The notes under the pieces: generated by a model | Databases searched by the model: none | Seen by the model: only the letters and a program-made list of their open reading frames with translations | Told to the model about the DNA's origin: nothing | Made by a program: the position numbers and the translations under genes | Part shown: in pieces, positions 24,804-33,415 of the stretch | Layout of the letters: each line of letters opens with the position of its first letter | How positions within the stretch are numbered: position 1 is the first letter of the stretch | Assembly (NCBI GenBank): GCA_029561105.1 | Contig: JAKQJQ010000195.1 | Span: 1 to 63,759 of the forward strand | Length of the DNA stretch: 63,759 nt | From: Bacteroidota bacterium | GTDB taxonomy: Bacteria > Bacteroidota > Bacteroidia > Flavobacteriales > Flavobacteriaceae | Reading direction: 5' to 3'

Positions 24804-25619
24804 TCAGATTTTTGTCACCACCAATTCTACGCGGCGGTCGTATTCAGAGCCTTTGCCCAGCGGCACCGTGTTTCCGTAGCCTTTAAAAGTCATGCGGCTT
24901 TTGGCGATTTTCTTAAAAACCAAGTATTTGTAAACAGACTCCGCTCGATTCTGGGAAAGGTTTCTTTTTCGGGTTTCGCGGTCAATGGCTTCCTTTTGGT
25001 ACGGTGGCGTACAGCACACATGGCCCTGGATCACGAATTCTAATTTTTTATTCTTCATCAAATGCCGCGAAATGGCGTCGAGTTGCGTCTTGGCCTGAAA
25101 GGTAAGTTTGCTGCTGCCGCGCTCAAACAAGAGGTTTTCAAGATAAATGTGGTCGCCAACGATGTGCTTGCTTTGAATGCTCGTGTAAAATCCGGGCAAC
25201 TCGATTTTTGGCAGAGGCTTGAGATTGAGCACCAAATCCACGCGGCGGTTTTTTGAGCGTTTCTCGGGCAGATTCTCTACAATATCATCATCGATCATGA
25301 TGCGGCCTTTGCCTTCTATGGTGACGATAATTTTACTGGTGATACCGCTCGCCACGAGTTTGTTTTTGATTGTCGTGGCGCGGTTGGTAGAAAGTTTATA
25401 GTTGTAGGCTTCCTTGCCGATGTCATCGGTATAACCAAAGATTTCTACCGATTCGATACGTGTGGAATCGGTGTTCCTGATAAAATCTATTACTTCCTGT
25501 CCTTGTTTCTCGTCGAGATTGAATTTGCCCGAACCAAAATAAACCGATTGTACTTTTTCTTCCTGGGCATACACCAATCCGCAAAACAAAAGCGGCAGTA
25601 ACTTTAAAAATCGAACCAT
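24804..25619 (-). CDS. double OmpA-domain cell-envelope protein
   Basis: The 271-residue product has a signal peptide ending at LVYAQ. It then has two successive OmpA-like domains. The first (about 25-130) contains ESVEIFGYTDDIGKEAYNYKLSTNRA and ends KRSKNRRVDLVL. The second (about 160-270) contains LEFVIQGHVCCTPP, RNLSQNRAESVYKYLV and YDRRVELVV. Both keep the peptidoglycan-binding Asp/Arg pattern, so it may bind the wall at two points. It has no transmembrane barrel. Its start overlaps the S41 protease stop by one base. Confidence 0.82.
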   Translation of the reverse strand: MVRFLKLLPLLFCGLVYAQEEKVQSVYFGSGKFNLDEKQGQEVIDFIRNTDSTRIESVEIFGYTDDIGKEAYNYKLSTNRATTIKNKLVASGITSKIIVTIEGKGRIMIDDDIVENLPEKRSKNRRVDLVLNLKPLPKIELPGFYTSIQSKHIVGDHIYLENLLFERGSSKLTFQAKTQLDAISRHLMKNKKLEFVIQGHVCCTPPYQKEAIDRETRKRNLSQNRAESVYKYLVFKKIAKSRMTFKGYGNTVPLGKGSEYDRRVELVVTKI

Positions 25620-27256
25620 TATATTTTTAATATCTTATTGTATTCGGGCGCGTTGGCCAATATGGATACCGCTTTTTTAATCTCGGGATTGCTTTTGATG
25701 TAATACTGGTACAAGCCCTCTTTGTATTGGTAGCGTTTGATAATTTCGTCCAAAAGTAAATCTTTAATTTCTTTCTGATTCTCGTTGAGTTGATTTTCTT
25801 CGGATTTCTGTAAAGCCGCCAGTAATTGCTGATACTCTGCGGTAATCGACGCATCTATTTTTTCTTTTTTCGCTGCGGCGATGGTGTTGCGCAAAGCGAT
25901 TTCGGTTTCAGTATCGTAACTGAAATTCTGTTTTTTGAGATAGGCTTTAAAGTCGAGGAAATCGGCGTCGGAAATGGTTGGGATCTTGTCGCCCAAATTG
26001 GGGTTTTTGTAATAATAGTTGGTCACGTAATTGAAAATACCGTCGTTTTTCACAAGCGCATCGGCAATCGCGCTCGACTTGGCTTCCTCGAGAACCACAT
26101 CGGGCAGAATACCACCGCCATCATAAACAGTACGGCCTTTTTTGGTTTTGAACGCGTTGTAATTCTCAGAAGCCGTACGAATAGCCTTGCCGTCCTTGTC
26201 CTTGTGCAAATAATCCAAAGCTTGTATGCATCGGCCAGAAGGCGTGTAATAACGCGAAATGGTAATCTTGATTTGCGTGCCGTAGGTCAAATCTACCGGA
26301 CGTTGTACCAAGCCTTTGCCAAAACTCCGGCTGCCCACAATGACCGCCCGGTCCAGATCCTGTAGCGCGCCCGAAACGATTTCTGAAGCCGAGGCGCTTT
26401 TGCCATCTACGAGAATGGCCAGCGGAATCTGCGTGTCAATGGGCTCGCGCATGGTTTTATACGTGTTGTTGTGTTTTTCAATTTTTGATTTGGTGGTCAC
26501 AATCACCTCGTCTTTGGGTACAAACAGGTTGCAGATGCTTACCGCTTCGTTGAGCAGTCCACCGGGATTGCCGCGCAAATCCAGGACAATCCTTTCGGCA
26601 CCGTCGCGTTTGAGTTGTTCGAGGGCTTCTTTGGTTTCAAAAGCCGCTTTCTTGTTAAACTGCGCCAGCACGATGTAACCAGTCTTGTCGTCTATTTTCC
26701 CAAAGAACGGCACGGCTTTGATATCGACTTCATCGAGTACAATCTGCGTGGTTAACGTTTTGCCCTGGCGGATGTATTTCACTTCGATTTTGGTGTTTTT
26801 GGCGCCTTTGAGCAATTGAGAAGCGTCATCCTTGAAATCGCTCAAATCCACGTCGCCAATCTGGATGATTTCATCGCCTGCTTTGAGTCCGGCCTTATCG
26901 GCAGGAAAATTTTTGTACGGTTCCTTGATGATGAGCTTGCCTTCCTTGCGGGTGATCATCGCGCCGATTCCCGTGTATTCGCCGGTATTGTTGATCTTGA
27001 ACTTGACCACGTCGGCCTCATTAAAGTAATTGGTGTACGGATCAAGGTCGGCGAGCATACTTTTGATGGCATGGTTCATGAGTTCGCCCGGATTGGTGTC
27101 GTCTACATAATTGGCATTCACGGCCTTGAACAAGGTGGTGAAAATCTCGATTTGTTTGGCGACTTCAAAGAAATCTTCCTTGAAGCTCACGCCCACAAAT
27201 AAAAATGCGGCGGACACGGCAGGAATGATATATCGTTTTTTAAAAAATGCGTACAT
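25619..27256 (-). CDS. S41-family C-terminal processing peptidase with PDZ domain
   Basis: The 545-residue protease has an N-terminal hydrophobic signal/anchor (IIPAVSAAFLFVGVSF). A PDZ domain follows (about 80-165, GIGAMITRKEGKLIIKEPYK). The S41 domain contains LRGNPGGLLNEAVSI, the nucleophile segment DGKSASASEIVSGALQD and the catalytic Lys in GSRSFGKGLVQ. The C-terminal helical tail is about 130 residues. It cleaves C termini of envelope proteins. It is followed by the OmpA-like gene with TAATG coupling and lies downstream of rnpA. Confidence 0.92.
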   Translation of the reverse strand: MYAFFKKRYIIPAVSAAFLFVGVSFKEDFFEVAKQIEIFTTLFKAVNANYVDDTNPGELMNHAIKSMLADLDPYTNYFNEADVVKFKINNTGEYTGIGAMITRKEGKLIIKEPYKNFPADKAGLKAGDEIIQIGDVDLSDFKDDASQLLKGAKNTKIEVKYIRQGKTLTTQIVLDEVDIKAVPFFGKIDDKTGYIVLAQFNKKAAFETKEALEQLKRDGAERIVLDLRGNPGGLLNEAVSICNLFVPKDEVIVTTKSKIEKHNNTYKTMREPIDTQIPLAILVDGKSASASEIVSGALQDLDRAVIVGSRSFGKGLVQRPVDLTYGTQIKITISRYYTPSGRCIQALDYLHKDKDGKAIRTASENYNAFKTKKGRTVYDGGGILPDVVLEEAKSSAIADALVKNDGIFNYVTNYYYKNPNLGDKIPTISDADFLDFKAYLKKQNFSYDTETEIALRNTIAAAKKEKIDASITAEYQQLLAALQKSEENQLNENQKEIKDLLLDEIIKRYQYKEGLYQYYIKSNPEIKKAVSILANAPEYNKILKI

Positions 27257-27364
27257 GTTTTGAACTTTTTTGTTTGAATACTTGAAAAACGAAAATACAA
27301 ATTATATCGGTTGGGCACCTACAAGCAGCGGTTTTTCAGTGTCAATAACGCAAGCAGCTCCCTT

Positions 27365-27745
27365 TTATTTCTGGCTTTGTACCAGCTGCCTGAATTTTTC
27401 AAATAGCGCGATGGTTTTGAGGTTAATTTCCTGATAATCCAATCGGTCTTTGCTTTGGTAGAAAAACATAAAAGCATATTTTTTTTCGGTCTCCGACAAC
27501 AACAGTTCTTTGTTGTGCCGATAACTTTCCCGCAGCAACCGCTTGAAATAATTGCGATCTACCGCTTTCTTAAAGTATTTTTTAGAAACCGAAACGCCCA
27601 TTTTAATCGACTCGGCTTCAGACAAGTCAACAGGAACATACACGAGCCGCAACGGATACTTGGATACCGATTTTCCCTCAGAAAACAACAGGTCGATCGT
27701 ATTCTTGCGCTTTAATTTCTCGGATTTTGGATAGGTATTTCCCAT
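27365..27745 (-). CDS. rnpA: ribonuclease P protein component
   Basis: RnpA supports the catalytic RNA in 5' maturation of tRNAs. The 126-residue basic protein has the family pattern KLKRKNTIDLLFSEGKS near the N terminus and the RNR motif KKAVDRNYFKRLLRES in the middle. The ATG at 27745 is preferred over an upstream start because MGNTYPKSEKLK begins the conserved part. A perfect -7 box lies 18 bp upstream. No rpmH lies next to it. Confidence 0.92.
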   Translation of the reverse strand: MGNTYPKSEKLKRKNTIDLLFSEGKSVSKYPLRLVYVPVDLSEAESIKMGVSVSKKYFKKAVDRNYFKRLLRESYRHNKELLLSETEKKYAFMFFYQSKDRLDYQEINLKTIALFEKFRQLVQSQK

Positions 27746-27763
27746 AGGTTTTTTCCAACGCTG

Positions 27764-27771
27764 CAAAGTTA
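27764..27771 (-). promoter_or_regulatory. -7 element TAACTTTG for rnpA
   Basis: The complement of CAAAGTTA is an exact TAnnTTTG match 18 bp upstream of the rnpA ATG. Confidence 0.6.
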
Positions 27772-27856
27772 TCACAAATCAGTCTGTAAATGTTGTAATC
27801 CTATTTTAAAATCCTGTAAGCACTCGCGCTGATTGCCACCGTATCTTTACAAAAGC

Positions 27857-28001
27857 AAAATAATTTAAAATTGGGTTAAATTATAAGCAGTGTCCGCGGG
27901 TTGAAGAAACAACTGCTACAGTAAGCGGATAACATCAAAAACTAAGGAGCCGCATATGGCCGATTAGACAAAACCTCCGGCCTATCCAACCGGAGGTTTT
28001 T
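27857..28001 (+). ncRNA. candidate structured RNA with pseudoknot and tiny ORF
   Basis: The spacer contains AGCAGT (27886-27891) pairing with ACTGCT (27912-27917). GTCCGC (27892-27897) pairs with GCGGAT (27925-27930). The order A-B-A'-B' makes an H-type pseudoknot. An AAGGAG Shine-Dalgarno-like site (27944-27949), rare in this phylum, precedes ATG GCC GAT TAG. The stretch ends in a strong hairpin with T run. A possible -7 box TATCTTTA is at 27842. No family is recognised, and it could equally be spacer. Confidence 0.3.
27969..28001. terminator. strong hairpin terminator
   Basis: AAAACCTCCGG and CCGGAGGTTTT form an 11-bp stem with T tracts on both strands. It ends the minus-strand barrel gene and, if real, the plus-strand candidate RNA. 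Confidence 0.8.
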
Positions 28002-28005
28002 GATT

Positions 28006-28596
28006 TTAGAAACTGTACCCGATTTTGGCTTGTCCATCGATGGCGACCTCATTTCGATCACCACCGTAGAAATTACCGCCTTTATATAAATTGTGCTGCA
28101 AGCCCACGCCAAATGAAAACTCATAGAAAAATCTTTTTGCGAAACTCCGGCGAATACCATACGACGGAACAATGTACAGTGCCGAAGCAGGTTCAAACCG
28201 CGAGTCACTATTGGTGATTGCCCAGTCGGCTGCCGTAAATTGGGTCTTTAAAGAGAGATAGTTCGAGCTGTTGTTTTGCGTATTCTTGCCGCGGCGTTGG
28301 CGTCGGTCTAATCCGTAATAATAACGCGGTTCAACAATGAAGTAAGGCGAAGTAATGAATTCGGTTTTGTCGTCTAAAGTTGTGTAATTGCTAACCGTAT
28401 ACGGATTCAGTGAAACGCCAATTTCCGAGTGCAGCGCCCATTTTCTTGCCAATCGGCCTTCGTGTTGCACGCCTAGGGAAATGAGCCCGAATTGTACACC
28501 AAAAGTGCTTTTTAACACGGATGGCTTTTCATTTTCCTGACCGTGTAACTGTAACACTGCAAATACCAACAATGCGGCGAATAGTATATTTTTCAT
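28006..28596 (-). CDS. hypothetical outer-membrane beta-barrel protein
   Basis: The 196-residue product has a signal peptide (MKNILFAALLVFAVLQLHGQ). Aromatic-rich amphipathic strands follow (FGVQFGLISLGVQHEGRLAR, FIVEPRYYYGLD, FFYEFSFGVGLQHNLY) and a C-terminal GQAKIGYSF. This suggests a small outer-membrane barrel. I do not recognise a specific family. It starts one base into the stop of the M1 peptidase gene, so the two are cotranscribed. Confidence 0.68.
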   Translation of the reverse strand: MKNILFAALLVFAVLQLHGQENEKPSVLKSTFGVQFGLISLGVQHEGRLARKWALHSEIGVSLNPYTVSNYTTLDDKTEFITSPYFIVEPRYYYGLDRRQRRGKNTQNNSSNYLSLKTQFTAADWAITNSDSRFEPASALYIVPSYGIRRSFAKRFFYEFSFGVGLQHNLYKGGNFYGGDRNEVAIDGQAKIGYSF

Positions 28597-30494
28597 TATT
28601 TCTTGGGTTCGGGTTGTGGCTCAGGATATATGTTGTTGTTTCGCTTCACATCAGCCATCAGACCGCTTTCATCGATCGTGATTTTTTTGATGGCGCTTTT
28701 GGCTTTTGATATTTCAAAAAAGTAGGTCGGATACGCCCAAGCCCAGTCGGCAAGCGAGGTCCTTTTTACTGCCGGATTCGGGTTAGGTTTCTCAAAACTC
28801 ATCATACGCAGCGGGATGTAAAAGGTTTCTTTCGTACCATCGGTATATTCTACCGCAACATCGATAGGCATGGGCATGCGACCAATCCTTTCTAAAGTGA
28901 CGCCGGTACGTTGTACGCCATCGGTAGCCGATTCTACATTTTTGATTGCGTAATCAATAGTATTTGTGGTTTGCGTCCAATCGACGAGGTACCAGTCGAG
29001 GTTTGCGCCAGAAACCCTTTCGGCGGTACGTTTGATATCATTGGGCGTTGGGTGCTTGAATTTGAAATCATGGTAATAGCGTTTCAAGGTCTGCATCACA
29101 TTGTCCCTGCCGATGAGGTAAATGAGCTGGGCAAGGAATACATCACCCTTGCTGTAAGCGGCAATGCTGTACATCTGGTTGTAATCGTAACGGTCGCAAT
29201 GCGTAGACTGCGGTTGCTCTTTGCCAGAATTGACCATGAAATAATACCCGCGGTACGAACCTTCAAAAGGATTCTCTACTTTCTTCTCGGCGATTTCATT
29301 CATCCCCAAATCTTCCAGGAACGACGTGAAACCCTCATCCAACCAGCCGTGTTTGCTTTCGTTCGAAGCCAGGACATGCTGGAACCAAGAGTGCGCCATT
29401 TCATGCGCAATCACGCCAATCAATCCGTCGTAAGTGCCTTCGCCGAGGATCAGCGTACACATGGCATACTCCATTCCGCCGTCACCACCTTGTATCACCG
29501 AATATTGATCGTACGGATATTTGCCCACGGTTTTGTTGTAAAATTCCATGAGTGTGACCGTTTCCTTCTCGGCCTTTTTCCAGTTGTCAATAATCTTTGG
29601 GTTGTTCTTGTAGAGGAAATGCAAAGTAGCACCATTAGGAACTTGCACCGTATCATGCAGGTAATTCTTATCGGCTGCCCAAGTAAAATCGTGTACGTTG
29701 GGCGCGATAAAGTGCCAGGTCAGCGACTTTGTTTTTTTTGGGTAATTAACGACTATGCCATTGTCCTGATAACCATGTCCGATTTCATTTTTGTTTTGCA
29801 GATATCCGGTACCGCCCAGAACGTAATCTTTGTCGATGGTGATGTTCACGTCGAAATTTCCCCAAACACCGTGAAATTCGCGACCGATGTACGGGTCGGC
29901 ATGCCAGCCCTCAAAATCAAACTCGGCCATTTTTGGGTACCATTGCGCCATTGATAGTTCAACCCCTTCGGCATTGTTGCGCCCCGAGCGGCGGATTTGC
30001 AGCGGTGATTGTCCGTCGAAATCCAGGGTGAAGGTCGTTTTTTGGCCCGGCAAAATCGGCTTGGCCAAAGTCACTTCGAGTATGGTTCCCACTTCTTTGG
30101 CAACTGCCGAAATACCATCCTGCTTAAAATTGGAGACCTTCAGATAACCGATTTCATTGGGTTTGAGCTTGGCAATGCGGCTTTCCTTGACTTCCTTGTC
30201 GCCCACTTTGGTTTTGGTCACCATGCGCCTGTCGGGATCGGCAATCGAGAGCAAACGCGCGTCCATCTCGCTATTGGGTTGGAACGCGTTGTTGTATAAG
30301 TGGTAGAAGACGCGTCGCAACGTATCTGGCGAATTGTTGGTATAAACCAATTGCTGCTTGCCTTTGTATTGGTAATTTTTAACGTCCATCACGACGTCCA
30401 TCTTGTAGTCTACGTGTTGTTGCCAGTAGCCGTTGCTTTGCGAGAAAGCCATCGTGCCAACGAACAGCGAAAGGGAAATAATCAGTTTTTTCAT
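28596..30494 (-). CDS. M1-family zinc metallopeptidase
   Basis: The 632-residue secreted protein (signal peptide MKKLIISLSLFVGTMAFSQ) carries the zinc motif HEMAHSW with the third ligand Glu in WLDEGF, the spacing typical of gluzincins. GGDGGMEYAMCTLI stands in the GxMEN position. Such proteins are aminopeptidase-like and act in the periplasm or outside the cell. It is followed directly by the small barrel gene. A long open frame on the opposite strand (28911-29954) is a codon-bias shadow. Confidence 0.9.
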   Translation of the reverse strand: MKKLIISLSLFVGTMAFSQSNGYWQQHVDYKMDVVMDVKNYQYKGKQQLVYTNNSPDTLRRVFYHLYNNAFQPNSEMDARLLSIADPDRRMVTKTKVGDKEVKESRIAKLKPNEIGYLKVSNFKQDGISAVAKEVGTILEVTLAKPILPGQKTTFTLDFDGQSPLQIRRSGRNNAEGVELSMAQWYPKMAEFDFEGWHADPYIGREFHGVWGNFDVNITIDKDYVLGGTGYLQNKNEIGHGYQDNGIVVNYPKKTKSLTWHFIAPNVHDFTWAADKNYLHDTVQVPNGATLHFLYKNNPKIIDNWKKAEKETVTLMEFYNKTVGKYPYDQYSVIQGGDGGMEYAMCTLILGEGTYDGLIGVIAHEMAHSWFQHVLASNESKHGWLDEGFTSFLEDLGMNEIAEKKVENPFEGSYRGYYFMVNSGKEQPQSTHCDRYDYNQMYSIAAYSKGDVFLAQLIYLIGRDNVMQTLKRYYHDFKFKHPTPNDIKRTAERVSGANLDWYLVDWTQTTNTIDYAIKNVESATDGVQRTGVTLERIGRMPMPIDVAVEYTDGTKETFYIPLRMMSFEKPNPNPAVKRTSLADWAWAYPTYFFEISKAKSAIKKITIDESGLMADVKRNNNIYPEPQPEPKK

Positions 30495-30520
30495 AGGATA
30501 TTTTTGGTGGAATTGCGCCC

Positions 30521-30541
30521 AAAAGAATCGGGCCTGCCCGA
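30521..30541 (-). terminator. probable terminator of the subtilase gene
   Basis: On the minus strand TCGGGC and GCCCGA form a perfect stem with a two-base central gap, followed by TTCTTTT. It sits in the 94-bp gap between the subtilase and M1 genes. The loop is very short, so some stem pairs must open. Confidence 0.5.
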
Positions 30542-30588
30542 AAATACTAAAATTTCTGACAAGCCCGTTTCATTAATTATTAAAATGT

Positions 30589-32184
30589 TTAACCTCTTAC
30601 TTTTTTGCCTTTTTTCGCCGGTGTCTTTGACATTTTTTCGGCCATCACAAAAGCGTTATAGGCGTTCACGATTTTACCCGATTTAGACAACGATTCAAAT
30701 TTGCGCTTGTCCTTTGGATCTCCGCCAACGACCACATCGCCGGGAATTGAAGTGCCCGAATTCATGATAATGTACTTGACCTGTTTGGCCGTAAGTTTTG
30801 GGAAATACGAACGAATCAAGGCTGCGACACCCGCCACATTGGGCGATGCCATAGAAGTTCCTTGCTCATATTTGTACTCATTGTTGGGTGTGGTGGCGTA
30901 GATTTTAACTCCAGGCGAGAACACGTCTACATTGAGTTTCCCGTAGTTTGAGAAATCGGCTACGATATTTTCTCCGTATTCGTAATTGAGTGCGCCTACC
31001 GTGATGACGTTGTTTGCAAATTCGGTTTTTTTGTCATCCGAATCGTTGGGGAAATTGTTCTCCACATCGATGTCTTTTGAGTCGTTTCCTGCAGCGTGCA
31101 CAATCAAAACGTCTTTGCTTTCGGCATATTTAATGGCATCGTACACCCATTGTTTGTGCGGCGAATAGCTTTTCCCGAAACTGCCGTTGATGACTTTTGC
31201 GCCATTGTCTACCGCATAGCGTATACCGAGCGCAATATCTTTATCGTACTCGTCACCGTTTGGAACCGCACGCACCGTAAGGATTTTCACGTTGCTCGCG
31301 ATACCGTCGCCGCCTTTACCATTGCCGCGTTGCTGGGCAATGATTCCGGCTACGTGGGTTCCGTGTAAAGCGCCTTTTTTGTCGGGTCCGTAGACGATAT
31401 TGTTGCCGTAGTTTTTCACGGCGAAATTTTCTGGATCGTCGCCCAGCGCTTTACGCCCGTCAAAATCAACGTTGAGGTTGTAGTTGAGCATGTCATAGAC
31501 CTGTTCTTTGTATTCGCCGATTTCTTCACGGAAATTAGGACCAGCTTGCGGAATCACCTGCGACATCACCATTTTGCTTCGGTTAACCGCAGGATCGTCG
31601 GATACGATGGCTTTTACGTCTTCTAACGTATAATTTTCTTTTTTAAGGAATTGTTGCAGCGTCTTGTCGGCGTCAAGCAGGAAATCAACCTGCTGCTTGC
31701 CTTTTTTATATTCGTCGATTTTCTTTTCGAATTCGACTTTAGCTTCTTTGTAGGCAAGTGAACCGTCGTCTGGTTTCTTCATCATACGGGTCATCTCGAG
31801 GTTTTCATTATCGGAGTTCCCGAGGAAATTCCAACCGTGCACATCATCGATATAACCGTTTTTGTCATCATCAACGCCATTGCCGGCAATCTCCTTTGGA
31901 TTGGTCCAAACCACCGATTTCAAATCTTCATGATCAATATCCACACCCGAGTCAACGACGCCCACAATAACGTTTTTGCCGACTTTTCCCTTAAGCAATT
32001 CAGCATAAACGCGGTCTACACACATGCCAGGGATGCTGTCTTTCCCCAAGTCAAGATGGCTCCATCTTTTGAGCTGTTCTTCGGTGAGTTTTCCTTTTTT
32101 TGCTTGGAAAGTGGTGCCTTGTGCGCTTACCATTGCGGTACAAGCGAGCGCCATAGAAAGGCAGGAGAGTTTTAAAATTTTCAT
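30589..32184 (-). CDS. S8-family subtilisin-like serine peptidase
   Basis: The 531-residue secreted protease has a signal peptide (ALACTAMVSAQG) and the catalytic triad in GVVDSGVDIDHEDL (Asp), HGTHVAGIIAQQ (His) and GTSMASPNVAG (Ser). A long insertion of about 150 residues between Asp and His motifs contains coiled-coil-like charged sequence (KVEFEKKIDEYKKGK). The C terminus (TPAKKGKKVRG) is basic and lacks a recognisable type IX sorting domain. It has its own -7 box, TATTTTTG. Confidence 0.92.
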   Translation of the reverse strand: MKILKLSCLSMALACTAMVSAQGTTFQAKKGKLTEEQLKRWSHLDLGKDSIPGMCVDRVYAELLKGKVGKNVIVGVVDSGVDIDHEDLKSVVWTNPKEIAGNGVDDDKNGYIDDVHGWNFLGNSDNENLEMTRMMKKPDDGSLAYKEAKVEFEKKIDEYKKGKQQVDFLLDADKTLQQFLKKENYTLEDVKAIVSDDPAVNRSKMVMSQVIPQAGPNFREEIGEYKEQVYDMLNYNLNVDFDGRKALGDDPENFAVKNYGNNIVYGPDKKGALHGTHVAGIIAQQRGNGKGGDGIASNVKILTVRAVPNGDEYDKDIALGIRYAVDNGAKVINGSFGKSYSPHKQWVYDAIKYAESKDVLIVHAAGNDSKDIDVENNFPNDSDDKKTEFANNVITVGALNYEYGENIVADFSNYGKLNVDVFSPGVKIYATTPNNEYKYEQGTSMASPNVAGVAALIRSYFPKLTAKQVKYIIMNSGTSIPGDVVVGGDPKDKRKFESLSKSGKIVNAYNAFVMAEKMSKTPAKKGKKVRG

Positions 32185-32203
32185 GTCGTTGGATTTATGC
32201 GTT

Positions 32204-32211
32204 CAAAAATA
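32204..32211 (-). promoter_or_regulatory. -7 element TATTTTTG for subtilase
   Basis: The complement of CAAAAATA matches TAnnTTTG, 19 bp upstream of the ATG. Confidence 0.55.
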
Positions 32212-32251
32212 GACAGGTTTTGCAGTAAACAAAACAATACTTAACAATTAT

Positions 32252-33367
32252 TTAGTTTATGTCGGTTCGGTTTTCGAGTTTTTTGAGCAGGTTCTCAAGA
32301 TATTCCTTGTTGGTGGGATCTGGCGCCTGTTTGATGGCTTTTGCTGCGTAGTGTATGGCTTTTTTAAAATCGCCGTTGGCGGCGTACCCGCGCATGAGCC
32401 CAACATTCGTGGTGTAGACGTCGGGACTTTTTTTGTAATTCAGCTGGTAAACCTCAAGTGCCTGCTTGTTTTTTTTGTTGTTGAGCAATGAACGGGCGTA
32501 TTGGTGTAAATCGGTAACATTGCCCATCGGCAATGCCTCGGCCATGAGCTGGTCTGCTTGTTCGTTTTTGCCCATTTTAGAAAGAACGTAAGCTTTGGTA
32601 CTCAACGTCTGGAAATTTCGCTGTCCTACAAAACGTTCGGCAATCGCCTGGTCGGCCCAGGTAAGGGCTTGGTTCAAATCGAGGTTGTTGTCGGCGCAAT
32701 GTCGTGCGGCCTGTACATAACCCAACCAATTGAAACCCGGTGTGGTTTTGAGTTCGTTGGTGAACGACGCCAGCTGCAATTTATGGATGTCGGCTTCGAC
32801 CTTAAACGCAAACAATCGCTTTTCCCATCGCAAATTGATGTTGGCCGAATTTTTAGTCTGGCCCGTGAATTCGTATTTGAGCCATTCTTCGGACGTAGGA
32901 ACGGTTTGGTGCTTGATGCTCACCCGAAGTATATCTTCGGCGGGATCGTAATAGAAACTGCCCCAGGCATCGTTGCGCTTGGAGAAAATCAAGATGTCGT
33001 CGGATTCTCCCAGGATGATGAAAAAACCATAGGTTCCGGCAGCCAATTCCTTGCCTTCGACCTTGACATCGTGCGAAAACGAGATGGTTGTATTGTCGTT
33101 GGCACCCGCACGCCACGGACACTGTTTTGAAGTTCCGAAACCCAAATCCTGCAACCCGTAATGCGCCACATCGGTGCCCCATATTTTTCCTTCGCGTCCT
33201 TTCACGCCGGGACGGTCGTAATTGATGGTGATTTTTGCGAGCCCTATATTTTCTGAGACCGAGGCTTTTTTGTTATCACCATCGCCCACGGTGTGCAAAA
33301 TCCACTGCGCTTGAACGGGAATAGCCACAATGAGGCTAAAGAGGAATATGAAAATTATTCTTTTCAT
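32252..33367 (-). CDS. DUF2911 protein with TPR repeats
   Basis: The 371-residue secreted protein has a signal peptide ending PVQAQ. A DUF2911 domain (about 30-190) shows KITINYDRPGVKGREGKIWG and the WRAGANDNTTISFSHDVKVEG pattern. The C-terminal half has helical TPR-like repeats (LNQALTWADQAIAERFVGQR, KKNKQALEVYQLNYKKSPDV). The molecular role is unknown. A -7 box lies 33 bp upstream, and it is co-oriented with the alpha/beta hydrolase upstream of it (49 bp). Confidence 0.82.
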   Translation of the reverse strand: MKRIIFIFLFSLIVAIPVQAQWILHTVGDGDNKKASVSENIGLAKITINYDRPGVKGREGKIWGTDVAHYGLQDLGFGTSKQCPWRAGANDNTTISFSHDVKVEGKELAAGTYGFFIILGESDDILIFSKRNDAWGSFYYDPAEDILRVSIKHQTVPTSEEWLKYEFTGQTKNSANINLRWEKRLFAFKVEADIHKLQLASFTNELKTTPGFNWLGYVQAARHCADNNLDLNQALTWADQAIAERFVGQRNFQTLSTKAYVLSKMGKNEQADQLMAEALPMGNVTDLHQYARSLLNNKKNKQALEVYQLNYKKSPDVYTTNVGLMRGYAANGDFKKAIHYAAKAIKQAPDPTNKEYLENLLKKLENRTDIN

Positions 33368-33400
33368 GATTTTTGAGTTTGATTAGACTGCATTAGTAAC

Positions 33401-33408
33401 CAAAAATA
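33401..33408 (-). promoter_or_regulatory. -7 element TATTTTTG for DUF2911 gene
   Basis: It is an exact match on the minus strand within the 48-bp gap after the hydrolase gene, suggesting the DUF2911 gene can be transcribed separately. Confidence 0.5.
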
Positions 33409-33415
33409 AAATTTG

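Noticed and set aside
28911-29954. Long open frame of 347 codons opposite the M1 peptidase
   Set aside because: It lies entirely antisense to a clear metallopeptidase, has no promoter or recognisable domain, and its sequence is the mirror of codon bias in the real gene.
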